Shown: in pieces, positions 25,960 through 34,006 of the stretch
Layout of the letters: each line of letters begins with the position of its first letter
Position numbering within the stretch: the first letter of the stretch is position 1
DNA from: an uncultured Ruminococcus sp.
GTDB lineage: Bacteria > Bacillota > Clostridia > Lachnospirales > Lachnospiraceae
Length of the DNA stretch: 61,338 nucleotides
Assembly (NCBI GenBank): GCA_946494335.1
Contig: CAMMBV010000019.1
Coordinates: 1 to 61,338, forward strand
Reading direction: 5' to 3'
Program-made: the position numbers and the translations under genes
Notes under the pieces: generated by a model
Databases searched by the model: none
What the model was told of the DNA's origin: nothing
What the model saw: the letters and a program-made list of their open reading frames with translations, nothing else

Positions 25960-28319
25960 GAACGGCGGCTCTCCTGCCAGAACTCTTTGAGGATATCCTC
26001 CACTTCTCCCAGCATACAGGGACGGTAATTTCTCCACTCCCAGGGAAAAAGCCGCTGATAATCAAAGGATAAAAAGCGGTCGTCCAGAAGCGCCACCACT
26101 CCCTGATCCTGGTCGGTACGGATCACCCGCCCCGCCGCCTGCAAAACCCTGTTCATGCCGGGATACCGGTAGGCGAAGTCAAAGCCGTTTTCCCCCTGTT
26201 CTTCATAATACTTCATCAGGATTTCCCGCTCCGTGCTGATGCCGGGAAGCCCCGTACCCACCAGCACGGCTCCGATCAGTTTCTCTCCGCTTAAGTCAAT
26301 ACCCTCGGAAAATATCCCTCCCATCACACAAAAGCCCACCAGCGAATTTTCATGCTCCTGCTCAAATCGCTGCAAAAAGTCCTCCCTCTGCGCCTCTGTC
26401 ATGGAAGGCGTCTGCAGAAGGCACTCCAACTCTTCCGCAGCGCACGAATCCTGAAACTTGGGATACACAGCCTCCAGCATCTGATAGGAAGGGAAGAACA
26501 CCAGATAATTTCCTTTTCGCGCGGATAAGATTCTGTGGATGTATCCCGCGATTTTTTCATATTCCCGGGGCCCCCTTCTTTTATACCGGCTGCTGACCTC
26601 GCGGCTGATCAGAATCTGGCGGTTTTCTTCCGGAAAAGGAGATTTGACATAAATGGCATAATCCTCCTGATTCCTGCTTCCCAGCAGCTTCTTATAATAA
26701 TCGATGGGCAGCAGCGTTGCGGAGAAAAAGATTGTTCCCCGGCCCTTTTTCAGATACTGCTGCAGATTAGCGGCCGGATTGACACAGAAAAGCCGGATAT
26801 AAAATCTTCCCTTCTCATCGTGCCGGGTATAAACCACATAATTTTCATCCAGCAGGTCACAGACATTTAAGAAGGCGCCGACCTGAAAATAAAAATCCAG
26901 CACTTCTCTTCTTATTTCACCCTCCTGGATTATCTCCAGAATATTTTCCAGCTCCCCCTGCAGATTCATAAGCGTAAGGGGCAGCGCCCCCGGCCCCGGG
27001 ATCACCTGGTACGTGTCACACTCCCTTTTCAGTTCCAGCAGCTGACGGTTTAAACGGTTTAAATACCGCGCCGCCTTCTTGCTTACATGCTTTACTTTCT
27101 CTTTTGTTTTCAGCACGTCTTCCTTGCACAGGGAAGCGCTGTACATCTCACGGCCCCTCTCAACCAGATTGTGAGCCTCATCAATGAGAAAAATATAATC
27201 TCCCTTTACGTTGTCGCCGAAAAAACGCCGCAGATGTACCCTGGGATCCAGCACGTAGTTATAATCACAGATAACGGCATCCGTCCACACTGCCAGATCC
27301 AGACTCATCTCATAAGGACAGACATTCCACTTTTCACTGTGCTTTAACAGCGTCTGTCTGGTATACCCGTCCTGTGCGGTAAGGATCTCATAGACGGCGT
27401 CGTTTACCCGGTCAAAATGGCCCTTCGCTCTGGGACAGGAAGCAGGACTGCACTCTCCCTCTTCGCAGACACACATTTTTTCTTTTGCGGTAAGGGTGAT
27501 CACCTTGTATCGCAGGCCCCGGCTTTTTAATATGGCAAAAGCCTCCTCCGCCACCGTCCGGGCGATGGTGCGGGCAGTGAGATAAAAGATCTTTTCCCCC
27601 ATCCCTTCGCCTACGGCCCTCACGGCCGGAAATACCACTGACATGGTTTTTCCCACGCCGGTAGGAGCCTGCACAAACAGCTCCTTACTGTGCCGTATGG
27701 TGTGATATACCCCCGTCACGATATCCCTTTGCCCCTCCCGGTAGGGAAAAGGAAATTCCAGCCCCTGCATGGACGCATTCCGGCTTTTCTTCCACTGATG
27801 CAAAAAGCTGGCCCAGGGATAATATTTCCCCACCAGGGTGTCAAACCACAGTTCCAGCTCATCCACACTGTACTCCTCCTGAAATCTGCGGATATTCTCC
27901 GTTTCCAGATGGCAGTAGGTGATCTGCACCGTCACTTTTTCACACCGGTGATCCCGGGCATACATAAAGCCGTAACACTTTGCCTGAGCCACGTGAAGCG
28001 GCACAGGTTTTTCCAGCTCATCCACATCCCGATACGTTCCCTTGATCTCATCGATGAGCACGTCTTCGCTCTTCTTGACAATTCCGTCCGCCCTTCCTTC
28101 CAGAAGGAACACAAAATCATCATATTCCTTCTGGTACCGCAGGGTAACTTCCGGCTGGTAATCCGACCCCATACTTTTTTGAATTTTTCGATGTATTTTT
28201 CCGCCCAGCTGCATGGCATCCCGGTCCGGCGTTTTTCCTTTTGTGCTGTCCAGATCGCCGGAACGCAGGATAAACTCCACCAGACCGCGGACGGATATTT
28301 TTATCGTTTCTTTTTCCAT
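25956..28319 (-). CDS. Rad3/DinG-type helicase fused to a PD-(D/E)XK nuclease domain
   Basis: The 787-residue protein begins with a nuclease-like domain of about 190 residues: His in GGKIHRKIQ, EGRADGIV and DEIKGTY (Asp and E-x-K), followed by the QAKCYGFMYA helix, as in Cas4/RecB-type nucleases. The helicase follows: Walker A QAPTGVGKTMS (about 216-226), four Fe-S cysteines (C-V-C ... C ... C, about 279-292), DEAH in FLIDEAHNLV, and the C-terminal motifs (GRVIRTDQDQG). It is a 5'-3' superfamily 2 XPD-like DNA repair enzyme of the Clostridial type. No strong ribosome site at 28319. The combination suggests coupled unwinding and cutting of damaged or branched DNA. Confidence 0.85.
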   Translation of the reverse strand: MEKETIKISVRGLVEFILRSGDLDSTKGKTPDRDAMQLGGKIHRKIQKSMGSDYQPEVTLRYQKEYDDFVFLLEGRADGIVKKSEDVLIDEIKGTYRDVDELEKPVPLHVAQAKCYGFMYARDHRCEKVTVQITYCHLETENIRRFQEEYSVDELELWFDTLVGKYYPWASFLHQWKKSRNASMQGLEFPFPYREGQRDIVTGVYHTIRHSKELFVQAPTGVGKTMSVVFPAVRAVGEGMGEKIFYLTARTIARTVAEEAFAILKSRGLRYKVITLTAKEKMCVCEEGECSPASCPRAKGHFDRVNDAVYEILTAQDGYTRQTLLKHSEKWNVCPYEMSLDLAVWTDAVICDYNYVLDPRVHLRRFFGDNVKGDYIFLIDEAHNLVERGREMYSASLCKEDVLKTKEKVKHVSKKAARYLNRLNRQLLELKRECDTYQVIPGPGALPLTLMNLQGELENILEIIQEGEIRREVLDFYFQVGAFLNVCDLLDENYVVYTRHDEKGRFYIRLFCVNPAANLQQYLKKGRGTIFFSATLLPIDYYKKLLGSRNQEDYAIYVKSPFPEENRQILISREVSSRYKRRGPREYEKIAGYIHRILSARKGNYLVFFPSYQMLEAVYPKFQDSCAAEELECLLQTPSMTEAQREDFLQRFEQEHENSLVGFCVMGGIFSEGIDLSGEKLIGAVLVGTGLPGISTEREILMKYYEEQGENGFDFAYRYPGMNRVLQAAGRVIRTDQDQGVVALLDDRFLSFDYQRLFPWEWRNYRPCMLGEVEDILKEFWQESRRS

Positions 28320-28328
28320 TGCTTAAAC

Positions 28329-28367
28329 AAAACAGGCACAGAACGCCGAACCGGCATCCTGCACCTG
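28329..28367 (-). terminator. Terminator after the HPr-like gene
   Basis: CAGGTGCAGGATGCCG / CGGCGTTCTGTGCCTG (16 pairs with G:U, loop GTT) followed by TTTT on the minus strand, just before the helicase start. Confidence 0.8.
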
Positions 28368-28391
28368 TGCTTTCTCACGTGATACTATACT

Positions 28392-28619
28392 TCAGGCAAC
28401 TGCAAATTTTTTCAGCATACGGCTGAATTCCTGATTCTCACCGTAACACTGTACTGTGAGCGGCTTTGTAAGATCCATGCTCAGAATTCCCAGAATGGAC
28501 TTCGCATCAATGACAACCCTGTTGTAAAAAATGTCGATATCAAAATCACATTTCCCTGCGGCCGCTACAAATTCGCGTACATCTTCTGTGGCATTCAATC
28601 TGATTTTACATTCTGCCAT
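28392..28619 (-). CDS. HPr-like protein lacking the catalytic histidine
   Basis: The start at 28619 (GCGAGGGATGATATT before ATG) gives 75 residues; upstream extension to 28712 lacks a site. The HPr fold is evident from IDAKSILGILSMDLTKPL, which keeps the Ser46 region (AKSI) used for regulation by HPr kinase. The active-site region reads LNATEDVREFV and has no His15, so it cannot pass phosphate in the sugar PTS. It resembles the logic of Crh, a regulatory-only HPr paralogue, though Crh has Gln at that place. Free-standing gene with own terminator. Confidence 0.8.
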   Translation of the reverse strand: MAECKIRLNATEDVREFVAAAGKCDFDIDIFYNRVVIDAKSILGILSMDLTKPLTVQCYGENQEFSRMLKKFAVA

Positions 28620-28770
28620 AATATCATCCCTCGCTTTTTGAAACATATAAAATTTTTTCTTTAGCATATTATGGCACCGGGGTCTTTGAAAGTCAATCGC
28701 ATTCTTGCCCAATTTTTACCTTTAAAAGCATCTGTTTCCGGTAATTTTTTACTAAAACTGTTCCTTTTGA

Positions 28771-29586
28771 TCAGCCCAGAATACTTTTCAGCTCTTCCAT
28801 GTTCACCTGATGGAAGGCGCCCTCGTCTGCAGCTCTGGCGTATTCCGGATGAAGCGGAATCTTACCCAGCACCGGAAGCTGATACTCTCCGGCCACCTGT
28901 TCGATCCTGCTCTCGCCAAACACAGGGATTTTCCTTCCGCAGTCCGGACATACCGCATAGCTGTAGTTTTCCACCACGCCCAGCACCGGAATGTTCATCA
29001 TTTCCGCCATGTTTACCGCTTTTTTTACGATCATTTTTACCAGTTCCTGAGGAGAAGTCACAACTACCACTCCATCTACAGGAAGGGACTGGAATACCGT
29101 CAGCGGCACGTCGCCGGTTCCCGGAGGCATATCCACCAGCAGGAAATCCAGATTTCCCCAGATTACATCCGTCCAGAACTGTTTTACCATATTGGCAATC
29201 ACCGGTCCCCTCCAGATGACCGGATCCTCCTCGTTTTTCAGCAGCAGGTTTATGGACATCACCTCAATACCGTTTTCCGTCACTTTCGGTTCAATTCCCC
29301 GCTCACTGGCCATAGCAGCTTCCCGGATTCCGTACATCCTTGGAATGGAAGGTCCGGTAATATCCGCATCCAGGATACCCACCTGAAAGCCCTGGGCCGC
29401 CAGCTGGTTTGCAAAGGAAGCGGTGATCAGTGATTTACCCACTCCCCCTTTTCCGCTGATGATGCCGATTACCTTTCCGATATTGGAATCCTTATTCATT
29501 TCCGCCTGAAAACTCTGAGGCTGTCTGCTGGAACATCCCTCACAGCTCTCCTTTGTACATGACGTATTGCTGCATTCTTTTGCCAT
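28771..29586 (-). CDS. mrp: Mrp/NBP35-family iron-sulfur carrier ATPase
   Basis: A 271-residue P-loop ATPase: GIISGKGGVGKSLITAS (deviant Walker A, about 40-55), DADITGPSIPRMYG and LVDMPPGTGD. A Cys-rich N-terminus (CSNTSCTKESCEGCS) and a C-terminal CPDCG can hold bridging Fe-S clusters. Members transfer Fe-S clusters to apoproteins. It follows the CsoR-type gene by 34 bases with consistent orientation. Full length; typical Clostridial form. Confidence 0.93.
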   Translation of the reverse strand: MAKECSNTSCTKESCEGCSSRQPQSFQAEMNKDSNIGKVIGIISGKGGVGKSLITASFANQLAAQGFQVGILDADITGPSIPRMYGIREAAMASERGIEPKVTENGIEVMSINLLLKNEEDPVIWRGPVIANMVKQFWTDVIWGNLDFLLVDMPPGTGDVPLTVFQSLPVDGVVVVTSPQELVKMIVKKAVNMAEMMNIPVLGVVENYSYAVCPDCGRKIPVFGESRIEQVAGEYQLPVLGKIPLHPEYARAADEGAFHQVNMEELKSILG

Positions 29587-29620
29587 TTTTCTCCCTCTTT
29601 CCTGTTTTATTTAATCTGTT

Positions 29621-29965
29621 TTATTTAATAAATCTGTCGATTGCTTTCTGAAGCTCTTTTAACGTCTCTTTGTCGCCGCTTTCGATCGCATCCACGATGC
29701 AGTGCTCTATGTGGTCCTGAAGAATCACCTTGCCCGTATTATTGATGGCCGCCTTCACCGCCGAAAGCTGAATCAGCACCTCGCTGCAGTCCCTTCCGTC
29801 CTCCACCATACGCTTTATGGACTCCAGATGGCCAATGGCCCGGGACAGCCGGTTCAGCACCGCCTTCGTATTCTGATGGGTATGAGTATGAGGATGGGGA
29901 TGCGCATGCTCCACCACCGTTCCGTCCTCCATCACATGAGTATGTGTTCTGCTGCTCTCGGTCAA
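29621..29965 (-). CDS. CsoR/RcnR-family metal-sensing repressor with His-rich N-terminus
   Basis: The CsoR fold (DUF156) is seen in VLNRLSRAIGHLESIKRMVEDGRDC and KVILQDHIEHCIV, which give the Cys-His-Cys metal site. AGGAGG before the TTG at 29965 is better spaced than any site for the ATG at 29995, so I prefer the TTG (114 residues). With the ATG at 29995 it would overlap the previous gene by ATGA. The N-terminus has an unusual run of His (HAHPHPHTHTH), which could bind nickel, zinc or copper. Neighbouring Mrp suggests a link of metal sensing with Fe-S supply. Confidence 0.85.
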   Translation of the reverse strand: MTESSRTHTHVMEDGTVVEHAHPHPHTHTHQNTKAVLNRLSRAIGHLESIKRMVEDGRDCSEVLIQLSAVKAAINNTGKVILQDHIEHCIVDAIESGDKETLKELQKAIDRFIK

Positions 29966-29991
29966 ATCTTTTCCTCCTGTATCCGGGAAAC

Positions 29992-30219
29992 TCATACTTC
30001 TGTAAAAGTCATTCTCTGTTTGATTCCGGAAGTTACAATATCAAACACAATATTTCCGCCGCCGTGATCAGTCATATCATATTCGAGAACTTTATCCTTA
30101 AACTTATGTTTTACATATTCCTCGGGATTATCCGTCTCTATCTCGTCAAAAAAGACATCCCGCATCTGATTATTCGCGCACTGATTAAAAATTTCCCATA
30201 TTACTTCGTATGTTTTCAC
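29992..30219 (-). CDS. Small conserved-looking protein of unknown function
   Basis: A GTG start at 30219 has GGGAGG at good distance and gives 75 residues, starting MKTYEVIWEIFNQCANNQ and ending with GGGNIVFDIVTSGIKQRMTF. No domain recognised; mixed alpha/beta with an acidic middle. It is the gene directly before the CsoR-type regulator, 26 bases away, and likely co-transcribed with it and mrp. Confidence 0.65.
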   Translation of the reverse strand: MKTYEVIWEIFNQCANNQMRDVFFDEIETDNPEEYVKHKFKDKVLEYDMTDHGGGNIVFDIVTSGIKQRMTFTEV

Positions 30220-30287
30220 CCGTTTTTCCTCCCTATTATAACAGGATATTACATTTCTCACAACCTGGCACAGGGGATATCTTTTCG

Positions 30288-30515
30288 TTATTCTTCTTCC
30301 TCAAACTCCACAATGGTATAATATCCCCGGTCCGTCACATTAATCTGTCTGACGATCCCCTTTCTTGCTTTGAGTCTCTCATGAGGCCCGTAATTTTTGC
30401 TCATGGCCACAGCCGGGACAATGGTATAATAATAGGAAGTGGGAAGAGCGCTCTCTGTCACTTCCACTTCCTGGCCTGTCTCCAGAAGCCCGTGCCGTTC
30501 CATCTTAAATTCCAT
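30288..30515 (-). CDS. Small beta-rich protein of unknown function
   Basis: Start taken at 30515 (AGGAGC upstream), giving 75 residues; the frame continues to 30575 without better site. The protein ends with VRQINVTDRGYYTIVEFEEEE and contains VEVTESALPTSYYY, suggesting a small beta barrel. Family not recognised. It is on the same strand and just ahead of the 29992 gene, perhaps as first gene of the csoR-mrp unit. Confidence 0.6.
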   Translation of the reverse strand: MEFKMERHGLLETGQEVEVTESALPTSYYYTIVPAVAMSKNYGPHERLKARKGIVRQINVTDRGYYTIVEFEEEE

Positions 30516-30594
30516 CTCTCGCAATGCTCCTGCACCTCCATCCATGCAAGAAAATTGTAAAAAAGTTTTCGACATTTGTCAAGTATCCCGCACT

Positions 30595-30736
30595 GAATCG
30601 GATAGGGGAAGCTCCTTCCCATATCCGATCTCGCAATGTATCGCTCATCTCGCGGCATAGCTGCTCGATGACCGTTGCCCGTTGGATGCCCGCTCGTGCA
30701 AGCACGGCGGTCGCCCTCCGGGCGTATCGCGCAAAA
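30595..30736. repeat. Structured dispersed repeat, copy 1 (long form)
   Basis: Shares with 49742-49816 the blocks AATCGGATAGG, GTTGCCCG, GCTCGTGCAAGCACGGC and CCGGGCGTATCGCGCAAAAA. This copy has an extra hairpin (CGGATATGGGAAG / CTTCCCCTATCCG, one mismatch) and about 65 more bases. Both copies lie directly past a minus-strand terminator. The minus strand also reads as FARYARRATAVLARAGI in one frame, similar in the other copy. See findings. Confidence 0.65.
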
Positions 30737-30764
30737 AGGAATGTACAGGTTTTCCCATACATCC
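30732..30764 (-). terminator. Terminator after queT
   Basis: GGGATGTA / TACATTCC stem (30737-30764) followed by TTTTT on the minus strand, 30 bases past the queT stop. The T-run is shared with the edge of the dispersed repeat. Confidence 0.65.
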
Positions 30765-30793
30765 CTCTTTATCATCGATACTGCATTCTATTT

Positions 30794-31288
30794 TCAGGAA
30801 ACCGACGTCTCCCTAAAAATCACATACTTTACCTTTTCCAAAGCAAATATCAGCGCATATCCCAGTATCCCGCAGGATATCACCTCGCCGATTCCAACCG
30901 TTCCCATCATAAAAGGTATGGGAAGGGGCACGCCGTATCCATACTTCAGCACAAAGGGTACGATCAGCACATTCATCACGATCGGCGGCAGCGGAACCAG
31001 GAATTTATGTTTACGAAGCAGATAAGAGCCAACCGCTCCAATCAGCGTAGCCAGACTTCCAAACACCACATCGACCACGATGGCGCCGCCCAGCGTATTG
31101 CCCAGGATGCAGCCGATAAAAAGCCCCGGTATGGCAGCCGGCGTAAACATGGGAAGCACAGTCAGCGCCTCCGAAATCCTCACCTGGACTTCACCAAAAC
31201 TAAATGCCGAAAAAACTACAGTTACCACAACATAGATGGCCGCGATCATGGCAGCCTGGGTGATAAACACCACTTTTTTGTCTCTCAT
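30794..31288 (-). CDS. queT: QueT-family queuosine-precursor ECF transporter S component
   Basis: Start at 31288 with AAAGGAG, 164 residues, about five or six hydrophobic segments. The family is recognised from VVFSAFSFGEVQVRISEALTVLP-type content (written here in part: FGEVQVRISEALTV) and PAAIPGLFIGCILGN. S components bind the substrate, here probably preQ0, preQ1 or queuine, and use a shared ECF energising module coded elsewhere. A candidate preQ1 riboswitch in its leader supports the substrate. Confidence 0.88.
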   Translation of the reverse strand: MRDKKVVFITQAAMIAAIYVVVTVVFSAFSFGEVQVRISEALTVLPMFTPAAIPGLFIGCILGNTLGGAIVVDVVFGSLATLIGAVGSYLLRKHKFLVPLPPIVMNVLIVPFVLKYGYGVPLPIPFMMGTVGIGEVISCGILGYALIFALEKVKYVIFRETSVS

Positions 31289-31296
31289 GACAGTCA

Positions 31297-31345
31297 CTCC
31301 TTTAGTATTTTTTTTACGTGTGGAAGGTCTCGAACACACGGTATT
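31297..31345 (-). promoter_or_regulatory. Candidate preQ1-I riboswitch in the queT leader
   Basis: On the minus strand CGTGTG-TTCGAGACCTTC-CACACG is followed by an A-rich tail ACGTAAAAAAAATACTAAAGGAG that runs into the ribosome site. Class I preQ1 aptamers have one short stem, a loop starting UUC-N-AG, and an A-rich tail with ACUAA next to the Shine-Dalgarno. The pseudoknot pairing is only partly evident (loop GAG against tail CUA), so I am not certain. Confidence 0.55.
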
Positions 31346-31387
31346 TATTTTGCTGCTGGCACTATAAGAACGCTTACAGCGCTTCAT

Positions 31388-31416
31388 AGTATAGCACAGC
31401 AGCGGGTAAAATACAA
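31388..31416 (-). promoter_or_regulatory. Promoter of queT
   Basis: Minus-strand TTGTAT (31411-31416), 17-base spacer, TATACT (31388-31393). It gives a leader of about 90 bases, long enough for the riboswitch. Confidence 0.65.
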
Positions 31417-31456
31417 CCATTGTATTCCTTTATACGGATTTTAAATCGCCGTTCCA

Positions 31457-31966
31457 TTACATGAACATACCTACGGCGGCATCTCCCAGAAAGTATCCGG
31501 CGCCCACAAACACCAGATTCCAGAGGAATACGCCAAAGAAAGAACTGACCGTGTACTTCAGAAAATTCATTTTCACCATACCGGCAGGAATGGAAATCAG
31601 CGTCCGTGCCACCGGAAGAAGCTTGCTGACAAATACACCGATACATCCTTTTTCCCGCAGCATCTCCATCTTTTTCTCCACAGCCTCTTTATGCTTCGGA
31701 AACTTTTTGAAATACCAGCCCAGAACCCGGTTCCCGCCCAGACGTCCCAGCAGATACAAAAGCCAGCTTCCCGTCACCCCTGCCGCCACGGACAGAACCA
31801 TCACCATGGGAAAACTGATCTCCCCTCTGGCCGCCCAGATACCTGCCAGAGGCATAATCACTCCCGCAGGGAATCCCGGAAGATTCATATATTCCAGTAA
31901 TACAATCACATAGATAAAAATCGCACCATATCTGAGAAAATATTCTGTCAGCGCCTGAATATCCAC
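31457..31966 (-). CDS. DedA-family membrane protein
   Basis: A 169-residue polytopic protein with a GTG start behind AGGAGGG. The DedA/SNARE-associated core is visible: EYMNLPGFPAGVIMPLAG, GSWLLYLLGRLGG and SKLLPVARTLISIPAG with the conserved arginine. The family includes undecaprenyl-phosphate and lipid flippases. Slightly short, as is common in Clostridia. Located after the pilus sortase on the same strand, 71 bases apart; recycling of lipid carriers near a wall-anchoring system is plausible but speculative. Confidence 0.88.
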   Translation of the reverse strand: MDIQALTEYFLRYGAIFIYVIVLLEYMNLPGFPAGVIMPLAGIWAARGEISFPMVMVLSVAAGVTGSWLLYLLGRLGGNRVLGWYFKKFPKHKEAVEKKMEMLREKGCIGVFVSKLLPVARTLISIPAGMVKMNFLKYTVSSFFGVFLWNLVFVGAGYFLGDAAVGMFM

Positions 31967-32037
31967 TGGTGAATCCCTCCTTTCTTCTCATGGCTCTACT
32001 TTACCATAAAAAGCAGGATAAAAAACGAAAAAAAATA

Positions 32038-33075
32038 TTAATTTTTTCTTTTTCTTTTCAAAAGACGAATGATTATAATGAGGATTAAGGCAGCCAGCAG
32101 CAGTCCCAGCGCCGGTACGGTCAGCCGGTTCACCGTCCGCTCTCTTAAAATCTCCCTCTGAGAGGATTCCCATGCGACCCCCTCAAAAGGAATCACCACC
32201 TGGGCAGGATCCTGTGAAACCGTGTCTTCTTCCGAACCCGTTTCCCCTTCTTCCTGCCCCGTTTCCTTTGTCTGATCCAGATTATTGGCGCCTCCGGTGC
32301 GGCTGCAGTACACCACATACCGCTGATAGTTTTTCGTATAGGGATGGCAGGTAATCAGAGTCAGAAGATCCTCTCCTTCTATGATCTTCACCGCATCGAT
32401 ATCCGCCGGATCGATCACAATACACTTTACCACCTGATAGGTAAGTGTCCCCCACAGATTGGTGAGACGCACCTCATCCCCCACTTCCAAAACCTCAATG
32501 TCCTGAAACATGGGCGAGGTATACCATCCCCGGTGGGCGGCAATGACACAGTTGGTATTCTCTCCCCCGATGGGCATGCTGGTCTGTCCCAGCACCACAG
32601 CTCCCTTGCTCATGTTCTCTTCACTGGCGCCTATGTACAGCGGCAGCTCCACTCCCATGGCGTCTATGGTAAGATACCCCACCATATCGTCCTTAAGCCC
32701 CGCGGCGGGAAAATCAAATACATTCTGCTGATAGCTCCAGGCATCGCACAGACTTGTCTGCTGCTCTTTATAAATTTTCTGATTATACTCCTCCATATCC
32801 TGGAACAGCTGCGCATAGAAATCGCCGGACCCTTCCCCATCATCCGTCTGCCTTCGGTCATCCGCCCCACTATCTTCTCCGTCGCCATCCTCTCCCGCCA
32901 AATTTGTTTCTTCTTCCGCTTTTTGCTCTTCCTCCGCCGTTTCCTGAAAACGACGGATGGCATCGCGGCCTTCCTGTTCTGCCGCCGCCGATTTTCCCAT
33001 GGGATAAAAAACGAGGAGGAAGCCTGCAAAAAATAAAACCGCCACAATACAGTACAGCAATATCTTTTTCATCAC
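32038..33075 (-). CDS. Class C sortase, pilus-associated (second)
   Basis: A 345-residue protein with an N-terminal membrane helix, a long acidic linker (about 30-85), the sortase barrel with catalytic His in VIAAHRG, Cys in LLTLITCHPY and Arg in QRYVVYCSR, and a C-terminal membrane helix with KRKRKN tail. The C-terminal anchor and the gene position after a pilin gene fit class C (pilin polymerase) or a tip-loading variant. The acidic linker is longer than in the sister protein at 33090. A 14-base gap separates the two genes. Confidence 0.9.
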   Translation of the reverse strand: MMKKILLYCIVAVLFFAGFLLVFYPMGKSAAAEQEGRDAIRRFQETAEEEQKAEEETNLAGEDGDGEDSGADDRRQTDDGEGSGDFYAQLFQDMEEYNQKIYKEQQTSLCDAWSYQQNVFDFPAAGLKDDMVGYLTIDAMGVELPLYIGASEENMSKGAVVLGQTSMPIGGENTNCVIAAHRGWYTSPMFQDIEVLEVGDEVRLTNLWGTLTYQVVKCIVIDPADIDAVKIIEGEDLLTLITCHPYTKNYQRYVVYCSRTGGANNLDQTKETGQEEGETGSEEDTVSQDPAQVVIPFEGVAWESSQREILRERTVNRLTVPALGLLLAALILIIIIRLLKRKRKN

Positions 33076-33089
33076 AGTTTTCCTCCTCT

Positions 33090-33977
33090 TTATTCCTTTC
33101 GTCCCCTTCTGCGGATCTTACGTACCATCACAACCGTAATAATCACCGCTGCCAGAACTCCCAGTCCCGCAGCCGCAGCAATCAGATATTCCTGCCGCCA
33201 TCCGTTTTCCGTCTGAAGAATCTGTTCACTGTCCTGAACCGCTTCCTCTTCATAGGGTATCCGGGCGCCGCGAACCAGCAGACGGTGTGTGTTTACCGCA
33301 TAGGGCGTACAGGTCAGAAGAGTCACCAGGTCTTTGCCCTCCTCCGGCTGCAGCAGCGCCAGTTCTTCCGGGAGAATCACCTCGATCTGGTCTACTTCAT
33401 AAGCCAGTGTACGATCCAGCACATGGATATAGAACACATCGCCCATCTCCATCTCATCCAGTCTGGTGAAAAGCTCTGCGCTGGGAAGCCCCCGGTGGGC
33501 GCTGATGACGGAATGATTTCCCTCTCCCCCGATGGGCAGCGCCGTCACATCCAGATGACCGGCGCCCTGAGCCAGCACCTCCTCGCCGGTGCCGTGATAG
33601 ACAGGCAAATAGACGTCGATTTTGGGAATTTCCACGTATCCCATGACGCCGTCCCCGTTCAGATTCAATACGTCTTCGTAATTATCCGGCAGGATATACC
33701 CGCTTCCCATCACGAATGGGTCATGCACGGGATCGCCCGCCAGATTTTCATTGTATTCCACTGCCCGGCTCCAGGCCTCGTCGATTTCCTCCTGATCCAT
33801 CTGCTCCACCTTCGCCTGATACGTATGGATTACGTTGCTCTGGTTTCGCTCCGCCAGGAAATTACTGACTGCCGGATAAAGGAAAATCCCGGCGCCCGCT
33901 GCAAAAATCAGCAGGGGCGCCAGGAGTACCAGCGGGTTTCTCTTCTTATGGCTTTTTCTATTCACTCTTTGATTCAT
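33090..33977 (-). CDS. Class C sortase, pilus-associated (first)
   Basis: A 295-residue sortase: N-terminal membrane helix (residues 13-32), barrel with SVISAHRGLPSAELF, the TLLTCTPYAVNTHRLL active site (Cys and Arg) and a C-terminal helix with RKIRRRGRKE. It polymerises pilins by joining the LPVTG threonine to a lysine in the next pilin. Directly follows the pilin gene at 34007 by 29 bases. Confidence 0.93.
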   Translation of the reverse strand: MNQRVNRKSHKKRNPLVLLAPLLIFAAGAGIFLYPAVSNFLAERNQSNVIHTYQAKVEQMDQEEIDEAWSRAVEYNENLAGDPVHDPFVMGSGYILPDNYEDVLNLNGDGVMGYVEIPKIDVYLPVYHGTGEEVLAQGAGHLDVTALPIGGEGNHSVISAHRGLPSAELFTRLDEMEMGDVFYIHVLDRTLAYEVDQIEVILPEELALLQPEEGKDLVTLLTCTPYAVNTHRLLVRGARIPYEEEAVQDSEQILQTENGWRQEYLIAAAAGLGVLAAVIITVVMVRKIRRRGRKE

Positions 33978-34006
33978 ATCGGATAAAACCCAGTTGTGTT
34001 AAATGA

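Noticed and set aside
30505-30775. Minus-strand frames over the dispersed repeat (up to 105 residues)
   Set aside because: They cross a terminator and hairpin, have no ribosome site and resemble the other repeat copy only in the repeat part.
32344-33986. Plus-strand frames opposite the sortase genes (230 and 410 residues)
   Set aside because: Antisense to two well-supported sortases; no ribosome sites; composition odd (Pro/His/Arg-rich).
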